A stretch of 8,975 bases of DNA from positions 1-8,975 of the forward strand of contig NZ_JAKKIE010000093.1 of NCBI RefSeq assembly GCF_021742065.1, read 5' to 3'. Below are positions 1 through 5,760 of the stretch, piece by piece (the stretch's first letter is position 1; the number at the start of each line of letters is the position of its first letter). This DNA comes from Rhizorhapis sp. SPR117. GTDB taxonomy: Bacteria; Pseudomonadota; Alphaproteobacteria; Sphingomonadales; Sphingomonadaceae. A model generated the notes under the pieces. The model was not told the origin of the DNA. It saw nothing but the letters and a program-made list of their open reading frames with translations, and made no database searches. The position numbers and the translations under genes are program-made.

Positions 1-49
1 CATCGCGAGCTTTCTGGAAAACCCACTCTCGCAGGGGAACCGGAGAGCC

Positions 50-853
50 GTGGATAGCGGCACGTCTGTTCATACGGGTGGCGGTCCGGTGACCGGTCGA
101 CCAGGCGAATTGCAGAGCTCCGACGGTATGGCCCAAGGACTCTCGATTGTCGGGATCGAAAAATCATTCGGCGCCCGAAAGGTTCTCCACGGCGTTTCGC
201 TCAACGTCAAACCGGGCGAGATCGTGGGGCTGCTCGGTCCCAACGGCGCCGGAAAGACGATCTGCTTCTACGCGATCGTCGGCTTGACGAGCGTCGATGC
301 CGGCACGATCCTGCTTGGCGGAGCGGATGTCACGGCGCTTCCGATGGACAGGCGCGCGGCGCGGGGTCTGGGCTATCTTCCGCAGGAGCCATCGGTCTTT
401 CGGGGAATGACGGTGGCGGAAAACATCACCGCGGTGCTCGAGTGCCGCACGGACGATCCCGCAGTGATCGGGGCGCGCCTTGATGAACTGCTCGCCGAGT
501 TCAGTATTGCCCATGTCCGCGATACGCCGGCTCCGGCTTTGTCAGGCGGAGAACGCCGCCGCACCGAGATTGCTCGTGCGATGGCTGCAAAGCCGACGAT
601 CATGTTGCTGGACGAGCCCTTTACCGGCATCGACCCCCTGTCGATCGTCGATATCAAGCTGATGGTGCGCGACCTCAAGCAGCATCGGGTCGGCGTCCTC
701 ATAACCGACCATAATGTCCACGAGATGCTCGAACTGGTCGATCGGGCCTATGTCATCCATGAGGGAAGGGTGCTGTTCGAGGGCGTGCCCGACGCGGTGC
801 TTCACAATCCCGATGTGCGCAGACTCTACCTTGGCGAGGACTATGAGCAGTGA
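50..853 (+). CDS. LptB-type ABC transporter ATP-binding protein
   Basis: This is a cytoplasmic ABC ATPase of the LptB type, the family that powers lipopolysaccharide extraction through LptFG. Seen with the GTG start at 50 (267 aa): Walker A GPNGAGKT at 63-70, Q-loop Q112 in YLPQEPSVFRG, signature LSGGE at 164-168, Walker B IMLLDEP at 184-190, switch histidine H221 in ITDHNV, and a C-terminal LGEDYEQ. The PQEPSVFRGMTV and TDHNV stretches and the LGED tail fit LptB better than the related LivF/LivG ATPases. Start choice is open: GTG 50 has GGAG four bases upstream. ATG 128 would give 241 aa, the usual LptB length, but has a poor ribosome site. The frame also stays open to the left edge. Usual lptB neighbours (lptA, rpoN) are not visible on the right. 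It could be the housekeeping LptB or a paralogue, so no symbol is given. Confidence 0.85.
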   Translation: MDSGTSVHTGGGPVTGRPGELQSSDGMAQGLSIVGIEKSFGARKVLHGVSLNVKPGEIVGLLGPNGAGKTICFYAIVGLTSVDAGTILLGGADVTALPMDRRAARGLGYLPQEPSVFRGMTVAENITAVLECRTDDPAVIGARLDELLAEFSIAHVRDTPAPALSGGERRRTEIARAMAAKPTIMLLDEPFTGIDPLSIVDIKLMVRDLKQHRVGVLITDHNVHEMLELVDRAYVIHEGRVLFEGVPDAVLHNPDVRRLYLGEDYEQ

Positions 854-1050
854 CCTTTCCTTTGGTCGATCATAGCCGCTCCGTTGCCGCCGCTCAGCAC
901 CGGGCCAGCCTCGACGGCGGCCTGCTCGTGTTCATGCATCGGGGCGACGGCATGACGCAAGACTTGCGGTCGGAGTCCGTATCCAACAGGATCGAACATG
1001 GCGTTAACCGGAGCAGTCTTCGTCCAGGAAGGGGATTCCTCGCGCGATGA
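850..1050 (+). CDS. Short coding-like ORF of unknown function, possibly a truncated gene
   Basis: I do not recognise this 66-residue product. Its GTG overlaps the stop of the LptB-type gene as GTGA (850-853), a common arrangement for co-translated genes. A hand count of the first 48 codons gives about 81% G/C at third positions, 65% at first and 48% at second, which is the pattern of real genes in a GC-rich genome. The bias fades after about position 995, and the last 47 bases overlap the 3' end of the convergent regulator gene. It may be the 5' remnant of a longer gene cut off when the neighbouring regulator segment arrived, or a genuine small protein. No signal peptide, membrane segment or known motif is visible. 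A chance ORF is also possible. Confidence 0.3.
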   Translation: MTFPLVDHSRSVAAAQHRASLDGGLLVFMHRGDGMTQDLRSESVSNRIEHGVNRSSLRPGRGFLAR

Positions 1051-1693
1051 GATTCATGGTGCGCTCAAGATAACCGGACTTGGCACTGGATGTGTTTTCC
1101 AGTTCGTGCCGTAGGAGAATGCGGGTCCGCGGGCAGGTGACGAACGCATCGAAGAGGAAGGCCGCCAGGAACGGCAAATCAGTTGCGCATTTCTCGTCGC
1201 CATCGCAGGCTCGTTCGAGGATGGACTGGATCAATGCTATCCCCGCCTTTGCGCCCATCGAAGGTGTGACCTGGCTGACTTCCGATCCATGGTCGGCAAT
1301 CCAGCTGACAAGTGACTCCAAACCTATGGCTTCGCGCTTGAGCGATGCATCGAGCATTTTCCTGCTAACATGGAGAAGTTTGTCCTGCGTCGAGCCGGCC
1401 GGAATATTCGCGGCGATTGGCCTGAGATAATGCGCCGTCCCGTGTTCGACGGCAGCGACAAGCAGCGCCGTTTTGGACCCGAACCGGGAATAGAGCGCGC
1501 GCTTGGACACATTGGCGGCGCTGGCAATCCCCTCCATGCTGGCGCCTTCCACGCCATGGGCGACGAACTGATCGAGCGCCACATCGAGGATATGGGCGCC
1601 CAGTAGGGCCGCGATTTCCTGCGGCGGCCGGCCACCTTTGGGGTCACGCGGCGGCAGGTGCCTGGCGCTTCCGGTTGATGTTGCTCGTGTCAT
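1004..1693 (-). CDS. TetR-family transcriptional regulator
   Basis: The product (229 aa from the ATG at 1693) is a one-component repressor-type regulator with an N-terminal DNA-binding domain and a C-terminal ligand/dimer domain. Residues about 28-75 form the TetR_N domain, with the helix-turn-helix near 53-73 (GIASAANVSKRALYSRFGSK) and the typical F-x-S-K-x-x-L stretch after it. Residues about 80-229 are helical and variable, with no recognisable ligand signature. I chose ATG 1693 because GAGACGG lies a short distance upstream; an in-frame ATG at 1729 (241 aa) has no such site. The reading frame runs open further upstream to 2131, but that part is antisense to phaB. The gene is divergent from phaB across about 160 bp, so phaB, the following phasin gene and its own promoter are the likeliest targets. 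The exporter further downstream is a second possibility. The ligand is unknown. Confidence 0.9.
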   Translation of the reverse strand: MTRATSTGSARHLPPRDPKGGRPPQEIAALLGAHILDVALDQFVAHGVEGASMEGIASAANVSKRALYSRFGSKTALLVAAVEHGTAHYLRPIAANIPAGSTQDKLLHVSRKMLDASLKREAIGLESLVSWIADHGSEVSQVTPSMGAKAGIALIQSILERACDGDEKCATDLPFLAAFLFDAFVTCPRTRILLRHELENTSSAKSGYLERTMNLIARGIPFLDEDCSG

Positions 1694-1749
1694 AAAACCG
1701 TCTCTAACCCGATCATCCAGGTCTTGCATGAGTTTTGACTTGATCCGGC

Positions 1750-1765
1750 ATCGCCAGGAGGCGAT
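1750..1765. promoter_or_regulatory. Inverted repeat, candidate TetR-family operator
   Basis: The sequence ATCGCC-AGGA-GGCGAT is a perfect inverted repeat with 6-base arms and a 4-base centre. It lies 57 bases upstream of the regulator start and 91 bases upstream of the phaB start. Its size and place fit an operator for a dimeric TetR-family protein repressing both divergent genes. This is inference from symmetry and position only; a 6-base-arm repeat can occur by chance in GC-rich DNA. Confidence 0.4.
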
Positions 1766-1798
1766 AACAAAACCGCTAAGTATACATACGCATTGTCC

Positions 1799-1807
1799 GG
1801 GGAGGAG
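1799..1807 (+). promoter_or_regulatory. Strong Shine-Dalgarno-like sequence not matched to the phaB start
   Basis: GGGGAGGAG is the best ribosome-binding match upstream of phaB, but it sits 48 bases before the phaB ATG. The only start codon close to it is GTG 1810, which opens a 7-codon frame ending with TGA at 1831-1833, 22 bases before the phaB ATG. It may be a leader-peptide signal, a standby ribosome site, or chance purine richness. The phaB ATG itself has only a weak upstream GGA. Confidence 0.3.
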
Positions 1808-1855
1808 CTGTGGGGGAAACGTCGCGGCGTTGAGCAGAAACGGAACCGGACGATC

Positions 1856-2584
1856 ATGACGGATATCGCACTCGTAACCGGTGGCACGCGCGGGATCGGC
1901 GCGGCCATCGCCCGATCGCTCAAGGCGCAAGGCCATGAGGTGGCGGCCGTCTATCATGGCAATGACCCCGCCGCCGCCGGGTTCAAGCAGGACACCGGCA
2001 TACCGGTGTTCAAATGGGACGTTGCGGACGAGGCGGCCTGCCGGGACGGCGTGGCCCAGGTCGAAGAACGGCTTGGGCCGGTGTCCATCCTCGTCAACAA
2101 TGCGGGCATCACCCGCGACGGGGTCTTCCACAAGATGAGCTGGGACAATTGGCGGTCCGTGCTGGCGACCAACCTCGACTCGATGTTCACCATGACCCGC
2201 GCAATCATCGAGGGCATGCGCGAGCGGCGCTTCGGCCGGATCATCAACATCTCGTCGATCAATGGGCAGAAGGGCCAGGTCGGGCAGGTCAACTATTCCG
2301 CGGCCAAAGCGGGCGTGATCGGCTTTACCAAGGCACTGGCCCAGGAAAATGCCGCGCGCGGCATCACCGTGAACGCCGTCTGTCCCGGCTATGTCGACAC
2401 GGATATGGTCGCGGCCGTCAAGGAGGAGGTGCGCGCCGGGATCATCGCCGGTATCCCAGTCGGCCGTCTCGGCGATCCGGACGAGGTTGCCCAGGCCGTC
2501 TCCTATCTCGCCTCGCCGAAGGCGGCTTTCTGCACCGGCTCAGTGCTCACCATCAATGGAGGGCAATATATCGCCAATGGCTGA
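1856..2584 (+). CDS. phaB: Acetoacetyl-CoA reductase (PhaB), NADPH-type short-chain dehydrogenase
   Basis: PhaB reduces acetoacetyl-CoA to (R)-3-hydroxybutyryl-CoA, the monomer for polyhydroxybutyrate synthesis, in the cytoplasm. The 242-aa product shows the SDR fold in order: cofactor loop TGGTRGIG at 8-15, NNAG at 81-84, N106, catalytic S134 in NISSINGQKGQ, Y147 and K151 in YSAAK, and PGYVDTDM at 178-184. The ITRDGVFHKM and NGQKGQVGQ stretches are the parts typical of PhaB rather than of FabG, and recall the Cupriavidus necator enzyme (246 aa). The first in-frame ATG that gives a normal SDR N-terminus is at 1856; an upstream TTG at 1793 would add 21 atypical residues. A FabG-like 3-oxoacyl reductase role is the main alternative, made less likely by the phasin gene that follows. 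No thiolase or PHA synthase gene is in the window. Confidence 0.92.
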   Translation: MTDIALVTGGTRGIGAAIARSLKAQGHEVAAVYHGNDPAAAGFKQDTGIPVFKWDVADEAACRDGVAQVEERLGPVSILVNNAGITRDGVFHKMSWDNWRSVLATNLDSMFTMTRAIIEGMRERRFGRIINISSINGQKGQVGQVNYSAAKAGVIGFTKALAQENAARGITVNAVCPGYVDTDMVAAVKEEVRAGIIAGIPVGRLGDPDEVAQAVSYLASPKAAFCTGSVLTINGGQYIANG

Positions 2585-2676
2585 GCCTCCATGCCCTGGC
2601 GTCATGTGTAAGGACAATCCCTCATATCGCAGCGCAGCATCGCAAAGGAAACTGCTCTTCCCTGACCTCCATCCCG

Positions 2677-2682
2677 AAAGGA
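2677..2682 (+). promoter_or_regulatory. Ribosome binding site of the phasin gene
   Basis: AAAGGA lies 8 bases before the ATG at 2691. It supports that start and suggests efficient independent translation, in keeping with phasins being abundant proteins. Confidence 0.7.
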
Positions 2683-2690
2683 CCTGACCC

Positions 2691-3128
2691 ATGAGCTATC
2701 CCCTCGATCAGATTACCGCGCTTGCCAAGGCCAATGGCGAGCTTGTCCTCAAATTCGCCGAGATCGCCCGGACCGGCGGCGAGGACTATGCGCAGATCGG
2801 CAGCAAGGCGGCGACCCTCTTCGCCGATCAGCTGAAAGAGCTGAAGCCGGGAACCGTTCCCAGCTTCAAGTCCGAAGCGGTCACGAGCCTGTTTGGCGAG
2901 GTCGAAAAGAGCCGGGAGGCCTCGGTGGGCAAGATCAAGGCGGCCGTCGACGAATGGCAGGACAGCTGGAAAGACCTGCTCTCGCAGGCGACCAACCAGC
3001 AGGAACTCACCGATACCATCCAGACGTGGTTCCAGCCCCTACTCAAGACGCCGGCGGCCGAGCCGGAGAAGGCGAAGGAGCGTGCGGCACCGGCGCCCGC
3101 ACCTGCAAAAGCTTCCGCGACAGACTGA
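2691..3128 (+). CDS. Small phasin-family protein (PHA granule-associated)
   Basis: The 145-aa product is predicted to be soluble and largely helical, as phasins are: small amphipathic proteins that coat polyhydroxyalkanoate granules. Residues about 1-117 resemble phasin-family sequences (LAKANGELVLKFAEIA near 11-26, YAQIGSKAATLFADQL near 33-48, then a long charged helix around 68-100). Residues about 120-145 are a low-complexity tail rich in Ala, Pro, Lys and Glu, like the tails of some phasins. No signal peptide or membrane segment is seen. The gene starts 106 bases after phaB on the same strand and ends just before a strong hairpin, so it probably shares the phaB transcript. The family call rests on sequence style plus context, not on a catalytic motif. 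A phasin-like protein with a non-PHA role cannot be excluded. Confidence 0.78.
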   Translation: MSYPLDQITALAKANGELVLKFAEIARTGGEDYAQIGSKAATLFADQLKELKPGTVPSFKSEAVTSLFGEVEKSREASVGKIKAAVDEWQDSWKDLLSQATNQQELTDTIQTWFQPLLKTPAAEPEKAKERAAPAPAPAKASATD

Positions 3129-3150
3129 GGGTCGCAACTCACGGCGAACA

Positions 3151-3183
3151 ACGGCTCCCGCCCGGCCCCCGGGCGGGAGCCGT
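3151..3183 (+). terminator. GC-rich hairpin, likely rho-independent terminator
   Basis: A perfect 15-bp stem (ACGGCTCCCGCCCGG at 3151-3165 paired with 3169-3183) closes a 3-base loop and is followed by the modestly T-rich CTATTTG. It begins 22 bases after the phasin stop and should end the phaB-phasin transcript. The T-tract is short, so termination may be incomplete. The next gene starts only 55 bases after the stem. Confidence 0.85.
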
Positions 3184-3238
3184 CTATTTGAAGACCGAAC
3201 CAGGGACTTTGCGCAACGATATGGCCGTTCCGGAGATC

Positions 3239-4690
3239 ATGCGGGCCAGATACCGTCGGCCAGCTACAAGCGTAGCCTGTCTCGCTGCGTCCATGCTGCT
3301 GGCCGGCTGTTCGTTCGCACCGGCGCATGTCCGTCCGCCGCCGCCCGTTCCGCAAACCTATGCCGCATCAGCCTCCGGCTCGCCGTCCATCGCCCGGATC
3401 GGCTGGTATGATTTCTTCCGCGAGGAGCAGCTTCGTGCGCTGATCGCTGCGGCGCTCGAGAATAATCGCGATATCCGGATCGCGTCGGGGCGCGTCGCGG
3501 AGGCGCGGGCGGCGTGGCGGATCCAGGGATCGGTGCTCTACCCGCAGCTCGATGCCGTGGCGGCCGGAACGCGGGGACGCACGCCCGCCGATCTTTCGGT
3601 GACGGGCAGGGCGGTCACCGGCAACCAGATCTATGCGCAGCTCAGCGCCGGCTGGGAGATCGACTTCTGGGGCCGGCTGCGCAACCTCAACGCGGCGGCG
3701 CGCGCGCAATATCTGGCGACGGAGGAAGCGCGGCGCGCGGTCGCGACCGATCTCATCGCCCAGGTCGCCAACGGCTATCTGCTCGAGCGCGAATATGAGG
3801 AACGCGCCGCATTGGCGGGCCGGACGATCGCGACCCGCGAGGAATCGCTGCGGATCATGCGGCGGCGTTACGAGGTGGGATCGGGCTCCAAGCTCGAGAT
3901 GACCCAGGCGCAGACCCTGCTGGCGCAGGCGCAGACGGCGCTGCAGGCGCTCGATCAGGATCGCGAAGTCAACCGTAACGCCCTGGCGCTGCTGGTCGGG
4001 CGTCCGGTCGACATATCGCCCGGGCCGCTCGGCCTTGCCGAGGCCGCGCCGGAGGTCATGCTTCCGCCGGGCCTGCCGTCGGAGCTTCTCGCCAATCGCC
4101 CCGACATCGTGGCGGCGGAATATGCCTTGCGCGCCGCCGACGCTAATATTGGCGCCGCGCGCGCAGCCTTCTTTCCGAACATCAGCCTGACCGGCGCCTT
4201 CGGGACTGCGAGCGGCGATCTGGATGGCTTGTTCAAGGATGGAAGCCTTTCCTGGAACTTCACGCCGACTGTGAGCCTGCCCTTGTTCAACGCCGGACGC
4301 CTCAAGGGTAACCTCGACGTCGCCAGGGCTCGCCAAGTGATCGCTGTCGCGGACTACGAGCGGACGGTGCAGGCGGCGTTTCGCGACGTCTCGGACGCGC
4401 TCGTCCGGCGCCGGCAACTGGGACTCCAGATCGAGACGATGCGCACCATGCTCGCGGCGCTGCGCGAACGTGCGCGGCTCGCCCAGTTGCGCTTCGACAA
4501 CGGGCGCTCGGCCTATCTCGAGGTGCTCGACGCCCAGCGCGACCTGTTCGATACCGAGCAGACGCTCGTCCAACTCCGGCGCGCCGAGCTTGCGAGCGCC
4601 GTCGCCCTTTATGCCGCCCTGGGCGGAGGCTTTGTCCAGAGCCGGCCCTTCGACATCAACGCAGATGAAAGCAGGAATCCAGCAGAATGA
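3239..4690 (+). CDS. NodT-family outer-membrane efflux lipoprotein (TolC/OprM type)
   Basis: This is the outer-membrane channel of a tripartite exporter. From ATG 3239 the product is 483 aa with a lipoprotein signal peptide: arginine-rich start, hydrophobic stretch and lipobox LLAGC with Cys24 as the acylated residue. Two OEP repeats follow. Landmarks are WEIDFWGRLR (139-148), LLANRPDI (283-290), FFPNISLTGAFG shortly after, and YLEVLDAQRDLFDTEQ (426-441), all typical of the NodT/OprM group. The length is normal for the family. An in-frame ATG at 3221 would add six residues to the signal peptide; 3239 has GGAG very close upstream (3-base gap), so neither start is clearly better. The longer open frame upstream overlaps the phasin gene and hairpin and is not used. 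Its stop overlaps the adaptor gene start as ATGA, which places it in the same operon. It should accept cargo from the adaptor encoded next. Confidence 0.93.
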   Translation: MRARYRRPATSVACLAASMLLAGCSFAPAHVRPPPPVPQTYAASASGSPSIARIGWYDFFREEQLRALIAAALENNRDIRIASGRVAEARAAWRIQGSVLYPQLDAVAAGTRGRTPADLSVTGRAVTGNQIYAQLSAGWEIDFWGRLRNLNAAARAQYLATEEARRAVATDLIAQVANGYLLEREYEERAALAGRTIATREESLRIMRRRYEVGSGSKLEMTQAQTLLAQAQTALQALDQDREVNRNALALLVGRPVDISPGPLGLAEAAPEVMLPPGLPSELLANRPDIVAAEYALRAADANIGAARAAFFPNISLTGAFGTASGDLDGLFKDGSLSWNFTPTVSLPLFNAGRLKGNLDVARARQVIAVADYERTVQAAFRDVSDALVRRRQLGLQIETMRTMLAALRERARLAQLRFDNGRSAYLEVLDAQRDLFDTEQTLVQLRRAELASAVALYAALGGGFVQSRPFDINADESRNPAE

Positions 4691-5760
4691 CGACGCCCCG
4701 GAAATTGTGGTTCATCAGGGGCGGCATTGCCGCGGCGATTGTTGCGGCGGCTTTCATCCTGTGGCTGCTGCTCAAGCCCTCCGATCTTCCGGATGGCATC
4801 ATCGGGGGCAACGGACGGATCGAGGCGATCGAGATCGACGTCTCGGCCAAGACCCCCGGACGTATCCGTGAGATCGTCGCTGACGAGGGTGACTTCGTAA
4901 AAGCGGGCCAGGTCGTGGCGCATATGGACGTTGATGTCCTGAACGCACAGCGCTCAGAGGCACAGGCCCAGCTGGCCCAGGCCATCAATGCCATCCAGAT
5001 CGCCGAAAGCCAGGTGTCGCAACGCCAGAGCGAGCGCGCGGCCGCGCTTGCCGCCGTCCGGCAGCGTGAGGCGGAGCTCAACGCCGCCCGCAAACGGCTC
5101 GCCCGCTCGGAGACGCTGGCGCGCGAGGGCGCGACCGCCGTGCAGGAGCGCGACGACGATCAGGCGCAGGTCGAGGGCGTAACCGCGGCGGTCGAGGCGG
5201 CGCGCGCGCAGCTGGCGGCCGTTGACGCGGCGATTGGCACCGCGCGCAGCCAGGTTATCGGGGCGCGCGCGAACGTCGACGCCGTCCGCGCGACGATCGA
5301 GCGGATCGAAGCCGATATCCGCGACAGCGACTTGCGCGCGCCGGTGGGCGGGAGGGTGCAGTATCGCGTGGCCCAGCCAGGCGAGGTCGTCGCCGGCGGC
5401 GGGCGGGTGCTCAACCTCGTCAACCTGGGCGACGTCTATATGACCTTCTTCCTGCCCGAGACGGTGGCGGGACGCGTGGCTTTGGGCAGCGACGTGCGGA
5501 TCGTGCTCGATGCCGTGCCCGACTTGGTGATCCCCGCCAAGGTGTCGTTCGTCGCCGATGTCGCCCAGTTCACCCCCAAGACCGTGGAGACGGAAAGTGA
5601 GCGGCAGAAGCTGATGTTCCGCGTCAAAGCCCGCATCGATCCGGCCCTGCTCGAACGCCACATCACCCAGGTCAAGACCGGGCTTCCCGGCATGGCCTAT
5701 GTTCGGACCGACCGCGGAACCGAATGGCCGGCGAAGTTGACCGTCAACGTGTCACGATGA
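4687..5760 (+). CDS. yhiI: YhiI-type HlyD-family periplasmic adaptor (membrane fusion protein)
   Basis: The 357-aa product links an inner-membrane ABC pump to an outer-membrane channel. An uncleaved membrane anchor lies at about 12-29. Then come the first lipoyl half-motif around 52-80 ([21 protein letters not shown]), a long alpha-hairpin rich in Ala, Gln, Glu and Arg at about 85-212, the second lipoyl half around 213-247 ([19 protein letters not shown]), and a beta-barrel region with VYMTFFLPE at 250-258 and [19 protein letters not shown] at 293-311. The last two stretches match my memory of E. coli YhiI closely, as does the order of the next two genes. The start overlaps the nodT stop (ATGA, 4687-4690), with AGGA ten bases upstream. 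The stop overlaps the next start in the same way, pointing to coupled translation. Substrate unknown. Confidence 0.93.
   Translation: MTTPRKLWFIRGGIAAAIVAAAFILWLLLKPSDLPDGIIGGNGRIEAIEIDVSAKTPGRIREIVADEGDFVKAGQVVAHMDVDVLNAQRSEAQAQLAQAINAIQIAESQVSQRQSERAAALAAVRQREAELNAARKRLARSETLAREGATAVQERDDDQAQVEGVTAAVEAARAQLAAVDAAIGTARSQVIGARANVDAVRATIERIEADIRDSDLRAPVGGRVQYRVAQPGEVVAGGGRVLNLVNLGDVYMTFFLPETVAGRVALGSDVRIVLDAVPDLVIPAKVSFVADVAQFTPKTVETESERQKLMFRVKARIDPALLERHITQVKTGLPGMAYVRTDRGTEWPAKLTVNVSR

Larger units (their letters stand above)
1694..1855. promoter_or_regulatory. Divergent intergenic control region between the TetR gene and phaB
   Basis: This 162-base gap must hold the start signals of both divergent genes. 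It contains an AT-richer patch around 1764-1794, including the short palindrome GTATAC (1780-1785), which reads TATACT on the minus strand and could be a -10 element for the regulator gene. A TTGACT at 1735-1740 resembles a plus-strand -35, but no well-spaced -10 follows it (GATAAC lies 22 bases downstream). I cannot assign a definite promoter on either strand. Confidence 0.6.

Noticed and set aside
886..921. GCCGCCG (886-892) and CGGCGGC (915-921) could pair as a terminator between the convergent genes.
   Set aside because: The arms are only 7 bases with a 22-base loop and no T-tract, and such repeats are expected by chance in GC-rich DNA.
1735..1768. TTGACT (1735-1740) with GATAAC (1763-1768) as a phaB promoter.
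   Set aside because: The spacer is 22 bases, too long for a normal sigma-70-type promoter, so I do not call it as a promoter.
1694..2131. The minus-strand open frame of the regulator continues upstream to 2131, which would give a 375-aa protein.
   Set aside because: The extra residues are antisense to phaB and the spacer and have no regulator features. The TetR_N domain begins just after the ATG at 1693, which has a plausible ribosome site.
2954..3238. The nodT frame is open back to 2954, suggesting a longer N-terminus.
   Set aside because: That part overlaps the phasin gene in another frame and runs through the terminator hairpin. The lipoprotein signal peptide with LLAGC requires a start near 3221 or 3239.
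3368..4573. Long minus-strand open frame opposite the nodT-type gene (401 aa).
   Set aside because: It is an antisense frame produced by the GC-rich codon bias of nodT, with low-complexity Arg-rich content and no domain. The plus strand carries clear family motifs.
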